Shown here one piece after another: positions 1 to 5,126 of a stretch of DNA of 5,126 nt. The position numbers and the translations under genes are program-made. Positions within the stretch are counted from its first letter, which is position 1. Every line of letters begins with the position of its first letter. Source of the stretch: Cloacimonetes bacterium TCS62 (GTDB taxonomy: Bacteria > Cloacimonadota > Cloacimonadia > Cloacimonadales > TCS61); assembly GCA_001577185.1 (NCBI GenBank), contig LSCM01000106.1, positions 1-5,126 of the forward strand. Reading direction: 5' to 3'. The notes beneath the pieces are model-generated. The model did no database searches. It was not told the origin of the DNA and worked only from the letters and a program-made list of their open reading frames with translations.

Positions 1-380
1 CCGATAACTCCGGTATCTGGTTCCAATACGTCTCCATTGCCAGATAAAACCAATAATACCTCACTATTTGCTACGATTATCATTGCTTCTAAGCGTCTTA
101 AAATTTTATCCGAGCGCCATTCCTTAGTTAATTCCACAGCAGCTCTTTTAAGATTGCCCTTGTACTCCTTTAATTTACCTTCAAATTTTTCAAAAAGTGT
201 AAATGCATCTGCGGTTGCACCGGCAAAGCCTGCAATTACCTTATCGTTATGTAATCTTCGTATTTTCTGGGCTGTTCCCTTGATTATGGTTTTTCCAAGT
301 GTAACTTGTCCGTCACCACCAATAGCAACCTTGCCATCCTTCTGTACTCCGATTATTGTAGTTCCTTGCATTTGACCCAT
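1..380 (-). CDS. hslV: ATP-dependent protease subunit HslV (ClpQ), 3' end cut off by window edge
   Basis: HslV is the threonine peptidase of the cytoplasmic HslUV (ClpYQ) complex. It forms a double hexameric chamber that degrades proteins unfolded by the AAA+ partner HslU. The 126 visible codons begin MGQMQGTTIIG. Thr7 directly follows Gly6 and is the expected mature N-terminal nucleophile after removal of a six-residue propeptide. Counting from Thr7 as residue 1, the conserved Asp17 (in GGDGQVTLG, residues 21-29) and Lys33 (residue 39) are both present. The core motifs KVIAGFAGATADAFTLFE, AAVEL and SGNGDV also match the family closely. The family is about 175-180 residues, so roughly 50 C-terminal residues, including the expected catalytic-site Ser124, lie to the left of base 1. 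I chose the ATG at 378-380 over the one at 369-371 because AAGGA lies 6 nt before it. Last gene of the visible operon, 9 nt after ftsH; hslU would be the natural next gene but is not visible. Confidence 0.96.
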   Translation of the reverse strand, partial: MGQMQGTTIIGVQKDGKVAIGGDGQVTLGKTIIKGTAQKIRRLHNDKVIAGFAGATADAFTLFEKFEGKLKEYKGNLKRAAVELTKEWRSDKILRRLEAMIIVANSEVLLVLSGNGDVLEPDTGVI

Positions 381-386
381 TTTAAA

Positions 387-391
387 TCCTT
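387..391 (-). promoter_or_regulatory. Ribosome binding site of hslV, overlapping the ftsH stop codon
   Basis: On the minus strand AAGGA lies 6 nt before the ATG at 378-380. Its first two bases are also the last two bases of the ftsH TAA stop (390-392). This spacing selects the upstream ATG rather than the in-frame ATG three codons later. Because the site sits on the ftsH stop codon, translation of hslV is probably influenced by ribosomes finishing ftsH. Confidence 0.7.
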
Positions 392-2405
392 ATTTAGGCT
401 GTTCCTCTTCTTTTTCGTCTGTATCTTCTTTACTATCTTTGGTAGTTTCCGAGTTATTCGCTTTATCCTTTTCTTTGGCTTTGGCAATTTCCTGATTTAT
501 CTCTTTTATCTTTTTAAATTTGCCCTCGAAGATCTTTTTCTCATCATCTGAGATAAAGTCTTTACTTATATCAAAGATTTGATCGGCATCCAAAGTTTCT
601 TGTTCCAACAATTCCCCGGATAGTTTTTTTAGCAGTTTTATCTTAGATTTTAGAATTTCAAGTGAACGATCATGGGCAGAGCTAACGATGTCTCGTACTT
701 CTGCATCTACAAGTTTTGCAGTGTCTTCACTAATATTATCATTTTGCGATAATTCCTTTCCCAAAAATACTTGTGATTCTTTTTTGGCAACTTTGATCGG
801 ACCAATTTTTTCACTCATACCCCAGTTACAAACCATCTGTCGCGCAATATCAGTAGCTCTTTCGATATCGTTGGAAGCACCGGTAGAGATCTCATTAAAA
901 ATAACCTCCTCGGCAGAACGTCCACCTAATAGACCTATCAGAGATTGTTTCATGTATTCTTTGGAATAATATGTTTTATCGGTTTTAAGAAAATGGGTGG
1001 CTCCACCGGTAAAACCGCGAGGGATAATTGAGACTTTGTGAATAGGTTCAACTTTTTCTAAAAACATAGAACACAGGACATGACCTACCTCATGGGTCGC
1101 TGTTATCTTTTTATCCTCATCAGTAATTACTTTGCTCTTACGTGCCTTACCAAGAGTAACTTTATCTTTTGCTTCTTCAAAATCGTCCATTTCGATCTGT
1201 TTTTTACCTTTTCTGGCAGCAAGTAAGGCAGCTTCATTAACTAAATTTGCGATATCAGCACCACTGAATCCCGGTGTAACTCTGGCTATGATATTCAATT
1301 TTACAGTTTCAGAGACTGGCAATTTTCTTGTATGTACTTTTAGGATCGCTTCTCGACCTTTGATATCTGGAAGATCAACTACAATTCTTCTATCAAATCT
1401 ACCAGGTCGTAATAAAGCTGGATCGAGAACATCTGGTCTATTTGTTGCAGCGATAATGATCACAGAATCATGAGGATCAAAACCGTCCATTTCAACTAAT
1501 AACTGATTCAAAGTTTGCTCACGTTCATCATGACCTCCACCGAGTCCTGCACCACGATGACGTCCAACAGCATCTATCTCATCGATGAATACTATGCATG
1601 GTTCATTCTTTTTCGCTTGGGAGAACATATCTCTAACTCGAGAAGCTCCGACACCCACGAACATCTCTACAAAGTCGGATCCACTAATGCTATAAAATGG
1701 AACTTGTGCTTCACCTGCAACAGCTTTTGCCAAAAGTGTTTTTCCTGTACCAGGTCTACCAAGCAATAATACACCTTTAGGTATTTTACCACCAAGCTTT
1801 TGAAATCTTTTGGGATCTTTTAGGAACAAAATGATCTCTTCAAGTTCTTCTTTAGCTTCTTCAACTCCGGCAACATCTTCGAAAGTTACTTTTGTTTTAC
1901 TACCCGTGGAAAGTTTAGCTTTACTTTTTCCGAAGCTGAAAGCTTTTCCAGCACCACCACGCATTCCACGCATGAGGAAGATCCAAATTCCAATAAATAT
2001 CAGAAATGGGAACCAGGAGAGCAATAAGCTCAATATCTTGGAAGGTTTATGAGAATAAACAATAATTCCGGCTTCAGTGAGTTCTTTCACAAGCTCCGGA
2101 TCTTCAAAAGGTAAATAAGTTGTATATTCATTATTGTTAACATCGGTCAAAGTAACATCTTTATTATTCAATCCGACTTTAGCTAATTCTCCATTTCGGG
2201 CTTTTGATATGAATTCAGTATAACTTATCTCCTTTGATTCACTTCCCATCTTGGAAAATTGAAACATGACAATGATTATCAATAATAGTACTATCCAAAA
2301 TGTTATGGTCTGAGAGTTTTTAAAATTTGGCAGCCAGCCATTATTTTTTTTATCTTTATTTGATCTTTGATTAGATTCTTTGTTCTGCTTGTTTTTATTT
2401 TCCAT
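390..2405 (-). CDS. ftsH: ATP-dependent zinc metalloprotease FtsH
   Basis: FtsH is the membrane-anchored AAA+ protease that extracts and degrades membrane proteins and some cytosolic regulators. At 671 residues it is of normal length. In order: an Asn/Lys-rich cytosolic N-terminus (1-31), a first membrane helix (about 33-50), a small periplasmic domain (about 52-122), a second helix (about 124-145), the AAA+ module (about 172-420) and the M41 peptidase domain (about 425-615). Visible motifs are Walker A GRPGTGKT (216-223), pore loop MFVGVG (248-253), Walker B IVFIDE (271-276), second region of homology TNRPDVLDP (321-329) with arginine fingers expected at R336 and R339, zinc site HEVGH (438-442), and third zinc ligand D513 in SNDIERAT. 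The C-terminal 30 residues are Lys/Glu/Asp-rich. Oddities: Walker A usually reads GPPGTGKT, and the zinc helix usually reads HEAGHA. The ATG shares one base with the hpt stop (TAATG), and no other start fits. Catalytic residues all appear intact, so I expect an active enzyme. Confidence 0.98.
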   Translation of the reverse strand: MENKNKQNKESNQRSNKDKKNNGWLPNFKNSQTITFWIVLLLIIIVMFQFSKMGSESKEISYTEFISKARNGELAKVGLNNKDVTLTDVNNNEYTTYLPFEDPELVKELTEAGIIVYSHKPSKILSLLLSWFPFLIFIGIWIFLMRGMRGGAGKAFSFGKSKAKLSTGSKTKVTFEDVAGVEEAKEELEEIILFLKDPKRFQKLGGKIPKGVLLLGRPGTGKTLLAKAVAGEAQVPFYSISGSDFVEMFVGVGASRVRDMFSQAKKNEPCIVFIDEIDAVGRHRGAGLGGGHDEREQTLNQLLVEMDGFDPHDSVIIIAATNRPDVLDPALLRPGRFDRRIVVDLPDIKGREAILKVHTRKLPVSETVKLNIIARVTPGFSGADIANLVNEAALLAARKGKKQIEMDDFEEAKDKVTLGKARKSKVITDEDKKITATHEVGHVLCSMFLEKVEPIHKVSIIPRGFTGGATHFLKTDKTYYSKEYMKQSLIGLLGGRSAEEVIFNEISTGASNDIERATDIARQMVCNWGMSEKIGPIKVAKKESQVFLGKELSQNDNISEDTAKLVDAEVRDIVSSAHDRSLEILKSKIKLLKKLSGELLEQETLDADQIFDISKDFISDDEKKIFEGKFKKIKEINQEIAKAKEKDKANNSETTKDSKEDTDEKEEEQPK

Positions 2406-2941
2406 TATTTGTAGATCTCCTCTTTTAGTATTCCAATGTATGGTAAATTACGATATTTTTGTGCATAATCTAAGCCATAGCCAACTACAAATTCATTACC
2501 AACGTCAAAACCTTTGTAATCAATTTCTATATCTATTTCATGAGCCTCTGGCTTATCTAATAACGAACATATCTTTATAGACTTTGGATTATGTTTTTCA
2601 TAATATTCATCAATGTATTTCAAGGTTAAACCTGTATCGACAATATCCTCAACTATGATTATATGCCTACCGGTAATATCAGAATCGATATCTTTCTTAA
2701 TTTGTACCACACCGGAGGATTTGGTACTATCTCCATAACTGGAAACAGCCATAAAATCAATTTCAATTGGTATTGCTATTTTTTTTATTAAGTCGACAGC
2801 AAATAAGGCTGCCCCACGCAAAATACAGATCACAATCGGATTTTTCCCTTTATAATCCTTGCTGATCTGATCGGCTATTTCCTGCACTTTCTCTTGAATC
2901 GTCTCCTCGTCTATAATTATCTTTGCTAGATCGTTTCTCAT
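2405..2941 (-). CDS. hpt: Hypoxanthine-guanine phosphoribosyltransferase
   Basis: This cytosolic enzyme joins hypoxanthine or guanine to PRPP, giving IMP or GMP and pyrophosphate, in the purine salvage pathway. The 178-residue length is typical of bacterial HPRT. Visible features in order: loop I LRGA (41-44); the flexible loop with SSYGDST (67-73); the PRPP-binding signature VEDIVDTGLT (97-106), with acidic pair E98/D99 and catalytic-base candidate D102; K143, the purine-contacting lysine position; and the C-terminal signature FVVGYGLDYAQKYRNLPYIG (151-170). At the metal-contacting position just before this (human D193) the sequence appears to have N149, but my alignment here is by eye. The ATG at 2939-2941 gives the expected N-terminus (MRNDLAKIII). 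The gene follows tilS by 25 nt and overlaps ftsH by 1 nt. Its signatures separate it from xanthine or adenine phosphoribosyltransferases, although relative preference for hypoxanthine or guanine cannot be read from sequence. The symbol hprT is also used. Confidence 0.96.
   Translation of the reverse strand: MRNDLAKIIIDEETIQEKVQEIADQISKDYKGKNPIVICILRGAALFAVDLIKKIAIPIEIDFMAVSSYGDSTKSSGVVQIKKDIDSDITGRHIIIVEDIVDTGLTLKYIDEYYEKHNPKSIKICSLLDKPEAHEIDIEIDYKGFDVGNEFVVGYGLDYAQKYRNLPYIGILKEEIYK
2417..2422 (-). promoter_or_regulatory. Ribosome binding site of ftsH, inside the end of hpt
   Basis: On the minus strand GAGGAG is a strong Shine-Dalgarno match ending 11 nt before the ftsH ATG (2403-2405), a slightly long spacing. 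It lies within the last codons of hpt. Together with the TAATG stop-start overlap this suggests translational coupling of ftsH to hpt. Confidence 0.6.
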
Positions 2942-2951
2942 AGCTTAATAT

Positions 2952-2960
2952 CTCTTCCCT
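2952..2960 (-). promoter_or_regulatory. Weak or poorly spaced ribosome binding site of hpt
   Basis: The only purine-rich tract in the 25-nt tilS-hpt gap is AGGGAAGAG on the minus strand. Its best match (AGGGA) ends 14 nt from the hpt ATG, and the weaker GAG is 10 nt away. Compared with the well-spaced sites of tilS, hslV and iorA this is poor, so hpt may be translated less efficiently or depend on ribosomes arriving from tilS. Confidence 0.4.
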
Positions 2961-2966
2961 TTAAAT

Positions 2967-4397
2967 TTATTTACTAATGCGCTCAGCTGCTCTTAGTTTC
3001 TTCTTAGATTTTTTTTCTATTCTAATTTTCAAAATATTTTTTGTATCTGATGAAGTAGCCACACGATCATCAATTCTGTGGCCTGCAACCCAGAGAATTT
3101 TCTCCTCATCACAGAAGAGTAATAGATTATCTCTGTCAAATTTTGGGACTTTTTCGTCAATGAAAAAATCCTTCAATTTTTTTGGATGTTTCATACCTAA
3201 AGGGAAAAAATTATCTCCTGGTTGTCTATGTCTTATTATGAGCGGGAAAGACATTTTATCAAAATCGATATAAACTGTGTTCTTATCTTCAAAAACATTT
3301 CTTTTTCTTGGTAATTTTTTTAATTTCTTCATTATTATTCTATAGTCTTCAAATGTAACCCGATTTCGCAAGTGGGTGATCTTTTTGCTGTTTTCAACAT
3401 CAACATTATTAGTTATATCTTTATCTGTGAATATCAATTCATCATATTTTTTAAAGATAAATACATTATTCGGCAGATCTAATTGTTTACTCCCTTCTGT
3501 ATCCAAAATATCTTCGATCTCTTCAAAATGAGTGTGATAAAAATCTTTTTCATCATTGTTCAAACGGCCGTAAATATATTTGTAAACATAGAATCTCAGA
3601 ACAGGTTTGATCTTTCGTAATTTTTTGATATCCAGATTATAAGCATGAGCAGTATTCTTTATCTTAACTTTTAGATAGCGTCTTCTGGCTAATTTTTCTA
3701 ATATTTCATCGGTTTGAGTGAAAATATGAGATGCGTTATACAACTTATCAATTACATCAATATTCATATTTTCTTCCAACCAAGGGATGAGAACATTTCG
3801 TATCTTATTGCGAGAAAATTCATTTTCCTGGTTAGAAAGATCTTCTCTCCACTTTATGTTTTCACTTTTTAGAAATTTCTCGATCTCTTCTCTTGAGAAT
3901 GAAAGTAGGGGATGGATCACATTACCGACGATAGGAGAGATACCTTGGATTCCAGTATATCCACTTCCTCTGAATAACCTGAATAATACTGTTTCCGCTT
4001 GATCCTTTTTGTTGTGTCCCAAGGCGATCTTTTTAAATTTATATTGCTTTTTTATCTTATTGAAATACTGAAACCGTATTTCGCGAGCTTGATTCTCTAA
4101 ATTTGATTTGGAATCAATTTTAACGTTTTTTACGACCAGAGAGATGTTTCTTTTAAAGCAGAAATTTTTTACGAATTCTTCATCTTCTTGGGAATCTTCA
4201 CCGCGTAGATTGTAATTTATATGTGCTGCGATCAGAGAAAAACTTTTTTGAGATCTTAGATGCCAAAGAGCTGATAGTAAAGCTGTGGAATCTGCACCAC
4301 CGGAAAAACCAACGATAAGTTTGTCACCAGCCTTTATCAATTTATTCTTATCTACATATTCTTTAAAATGTTCAATGAAATCTAAATTTTTTCCCAT
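2967..4397 (-). CDS. tilS: tRNA(Ile)-lysidine synthase TilS
   Basis: TilS uses ATP and lysine to convert C34 of tRNA-Ile(CAU) to lysidine, switching the anticodon to read AUA and the charging identity from Met to Ile. It is an essential cytosolic enzyme in most bacteria. The N-terminal PP-loop ATPase domain (about 24-210) shows the P-loop SGGADST (32-38), AHINYNLRG (58-66), GHNKKDQAET (127-136) followed by RLFRGSG, and the SRNKIRN segment (195-201). A poorly conserved middle region follows. The C-terminal TilS domain (about 380-465) contains RHRQPGDNFFPLG (389-401), KKLKDFFIDEKVP and WVAGHRIDDR (436-445). At 476 residues it is a full-length, two-domain form. The protein is very Lys-rich and ends in a basic tail. 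The ATG at 4395-4397 has AAGG 7 nt upstream. It is the first gene of the leftward operon, divergent from iorA. No frameshift or missing motif was seen. Confidence 0.96.
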   Translation of the reverse strand: MGKNLDFIEHFKEYVDKNKLIKAGDKLIVGFSGGADSTALLSALWHLRSQKSFSLIAAHINYNLRGEDSQEDEEFVKNFCFKRNISLVVKNVKIDSKSNLENQAREIRFQYFNKIKKQYKFKKIALGHNKKDQAETVLFRLFRGSGYTGIQGISPIVGNVIHPLLSFSREEIEKFLKSENIKWREDLSNQENEFSRNKIRNVLIPWLEENMNIDVIDKLYNASHIFTQTDEILEKLARRRYLKVKIKNTAHAYNLDIKKLRKIKPVLRFYVYKYIYGRLNNDEKDFYHTHFEEIEDILDTEGSKQLDLPNNVFIFKKYDELIFTDKDITNNVDVENSKKITHLRNRVTFEDYRIIMKKLKKLPRKRNVFEDKNTVYIDFDKMSFPLIIRHRQPGDNFFPLGMKHPKKLKDFFIDEKVPKFDRDNLLLFCDEEKILWVAGHRIDDRVATSSDTKNILKIRIEKKSKKKLRAAERISK

Positions 4398-4404
4398 TTT
4401 GTTA

Positions 4405-4408
4405 CCTT
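4405..4408 (-). promoter_or_regulatory. Ribosome binding site of tilS
   Basis: On the minus strand AAGG (within TAAGGT) lies 7 nt before the ATG at 4395-4397. This supports that ATG as the start; no upstream alternative in the same frame is evident in the short leader. Confidence 0.6.
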
Positions 4409-4410
4409 AC

Positions 4411-4422
4411 GCAATTTATTGC
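4411..4422. repeat. Perfect 12-bp palindrome in the tilS leader
   Basis: GCAAT-TT-ATTGC has two perfect 5-bp arms around a 2-bp centre. It lies just upstream of the tilS ribosome binding site and just downstream of the proposed -10 hexamer, so close to the expected transcription start. That is a typical place for a repressor operator. It is too short, and its loop too tight, to act as a terminator, and it has no T-tract. It could be chance in AT-rich sequence. Confidence 0.35.
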
Positions 4423-4427
4423 TGCAA

Positions 4428-4454
4428 ACTTTAGGATTTTTACTTAAGTGTCAA
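4428..4454 (-). promoter_or_regulatory. Putative sigma-70-type promoter for the tilS-hpt-ftsH-hslV operon
   Basis: Reading leftward, a perfect -35 hexamer TTGACA (4454-4449) is followed after 15 bp by TAAAGT (4433-4428), a 4-of-6 match to TATAAT. The spacing is shorter than the usual 17 bp, so the exact -10 is uncertain, but the position is right: transcription would begin around 4420, giving a leader of about 25 nt. It is the best promoter candidate ahead of an otherwise tightly packed operon. Confidence 0.45.
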
Positions 4455-4472
4455 ATAAAAAGCTTGTAAGAA

Positions 4473-4488
4473 TTTATATGATTATAAA
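4473..4488 (+). promoter_or_regulatory. AT-rich palindrome containing a possible iorA -10 element
   Basis: TTTATA-TGAT-TATAAA is a perfect 6-4-6 inverted repeat. Its right arm, TATAAA at 4483-4488, resembles a -10 hexamer (5 of 6 to TATAAT) and lies 42 nt before the iorA ATG. No convincing -35 stands 16-18 bp upstream; TTGTAA at 4464-4469 is only 13 bp away. Either the iorA promoter is activator-dependent or the true promoter was missed. A symmetric site over a -10 could bind a regulator, but the base composition makes chance matches likely. Confidence 0.3.
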
Positions 4489-4518
4489 AATAGAGAACAA
4501 ATAAAATAAAAATTAGAT

Positions 4519-4524
4519 AAGGAG
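4519..4524 (+). promoter_or_regulatory. Strong ribosome binding site of iorA
   Basis: AAGGAG is a near-ideal Shine-Dalgarno sequence 6 nt before the ATG at 4531. It fixes the iorA start and suggests efficient translation. Confidence 0.75.
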
Positions 4525-4530
4525 TTAAAC

Positions 4531-5126
4531 ATGAGTAAGTTACTACTTTTAGGTGACGAAGCTGTCGCACAAGGTGCTTTAGATGCCGGATTATCCGGAG
4601 CTTATGGTTATCCGGGAACGCCTTCTACGGAAATAGTAGAGTATATCCAAAAAAATGCGGAAGCAATCGATCGCGATGTGCATCGTAATTGGTCTTCAAA
4701 TGAAAAAACTTCTATGGAGGAAGCACTCGGTATGTCGTACGCCGGTAAAAGAGCTATTGTTACCATGAAACATGTGGGATTGAATGTAGCTGCAGATGCC
4801 TATATGAATTCAGCGCTCACCGGGGCGAATGGTGGAATTATCGTAGCTGTGGCAGATGATCCTAGTATGCACTCTTCACAGAATGAACAGGATTCCAGAT
4901 ATTTTGCGAAGTTTGCATTAATGCCCGCTTTTGAACCTTCGAACCAACAAGAAGCATATGAAATGCCAAAACACGCCTTTGAGCTTTCTGAGCAGTACAA
5001 CCTTCCGGTTATGTTAAGATTGACCACTAGATTGGCACATTCTCGAGCTGGAGTGGTAAGACACAAGGTTATGGATGAGAACAAGATGCATAAACCAGAA
5101 AATAAAGATCAATTTATGCTGCTTCC
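4531..5126 (+). CDS. iorA: Indolepyruvate:ferredoxin oxidoreductase alpha subunit, 3' end cut off by window edge
   Basis: IorA is the large subunit of the oxygen-sensitive thiamine-diphosphate enzyme that oxidatively decarboxylates aryl pyruvates (from Trp, Phe and Tyr) to aryl-acetyl-CoA while reducing ferredoxin. The 198 visible codons have no stop and begin MSKLLLLGDEAVAQGALDAG. They include YGYPGTPSTEI (25-35), SNEKTSMEEA (56-65, with E58 the likely conserved glutamate that activates the thiamine cofactor), VTMKHVGLNVAADA (77-90), ADDPSMHSSQNEQD (108-121) and LRLTTRLAHSR (162-172). All are typical of the N-terminal pyrimidine-binding domain. Family members are about 580-650 residues, so the cofactor pyrophosphate domain and the C-terminal double 4Fe-4S cluster domain lie beyond the window. 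By eye the codon use is richer in G and C than in neighbouring tilS. It is divergent from the tilS operon; iorB would be the expected partner, often adjacent. A related 2-oxoacid oxidoreductase cannot be fully excluded from the fragment. Confidence 0.93.
   Translation, partial: MSKLLLLGDEAVAQGALDAGLSGAYGYPGTPSTEIVEYIQKNAEAIDRDVHRNWSSNEKTSMEEALGMSYAGKRAIVTMKHVGLNVAADAYMNSALTGANGGIIVAVADDPSMHSSQNEQDSRYFAKFALMPAFEPSNQQEAYEMPKHAFELSEQYNLPVMLRLTTRLAHSRAGVVRHKVMDENKMHKPENKDQFMLL

Noticed and set aside
381..389. Possible terminator between ftsH and hslV
   Set aside because: The gap is only 9 nt, with no hairpin or T-tract, and it holds the hslV ribosome binding site.
306..551. 81-codon plus-strand frame spanning the hslV-ftsH junction
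   Set aside because: It runs antisense to conserved hslV and ftsH sequence; its Phe-rich composition is the complement of the Lys/Glu-rich FtsH tail, not a membrane protein.
2942..2966. Possible separate promoter or terminator between tilS and hpt
   Set aside because: There are only 25 nt, with no stem-loop and no paired -35/-10 hexamers; simple co-transcription explains it better.
2977..3273. 98-codon plus-strand frame opposite the end of tilS
   Set aside because: It is antisense to the conserved TilS C-terminal domain. The hydrophobic look comes from the complement of Lys-rich codons.
4398..4530. Riboswitch, T-box or small RNA gene in the divergent intergenic region
   Set aside because: At 133 nt of mostly A/T with only two short palindromes, there is no long stem, no conserved riboswitch core and no terminator-like hairpin.
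4800..5084. 94-codon open frame on the minus strand inside iorA
   Set aside because: It lies antisense to the strongly conserved iorA frame, has no recognisable domain and is explained as a shadow of that gene.
1..5126. CRISPR array, insertion sequence, tRNA or rRNA gene
   Set aside because: I saw no spaced direct repeats, transposase-like frames, cloverleaf-type sequence or rRNA motifs; the window is almost fully taken up by five conserved genes.

Overview
The window is an ordinary bacterial housekeeping region, densely coding and AT-rich. It holds a leftward gene cluster and a divergent rightward gene. On the minus strand, in transcription order, are tilS (4397-2967), hpt (2941-2405), ftsH (2405-390) and the 5' two-thirds of hslV (380 to beyond base 1). 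The gaps between them are 25 nt, a 1-nt overlap and 9 nt, so they almost certainly form one operon. On the plus strand, iorA (indolepyruvate:ferredoxin oxidoreductase alpha subunit) starts at 4531 and runs off the right edge. The 133-nt space between tilS and iorA (4398-4530) is the only real intergenic region and must carry the promoters of both units.

The genes join three housekeeping themes. TilS makes the lysidine anticodon base of tRNA-Ile(CAU). Hpt salvages hypoxanthine and guanine. FtsH (membrane AAA+ zinc protease) and HslV (proteasome-like peptidase of the HslUV complex) carry out protein quality control. The order tilS-hpt-ftsH is widely conserved in bacteria; an hslV placed directly behind ftsH is less usual. 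The divergent iorA belongs to fermentative, ferredoxin-linked breakdown of aromatic amino acids.

Organism: a 2-oxoacid:ferredoxin oxidoreductase of the Ior type points to an anaerobe, probably one that ferments amino acids or peptides. The low GC, the gene content and the clear Shine-Dalgarno sites fit an anaerobic lineage such as Cloacimonadota or a relative in the Fibrobacterota-Chlorobiota-Bacteroidota neighbourhood. This is a low-confidence inference from gene content alone, and Firmicutes-like anaerobes are not excluded.

I found no mobile element, CRISPR array, tRNA, rRNA or clear terminator, and no convincing undescribed system. The points most worth a second look are the ftsH-hslV pairing, an arginine in place of the usual second residue of the FtsH Walker A motif, other substitutions around the FtsH zinc site, and two small palindromes in the divergent promoter region.
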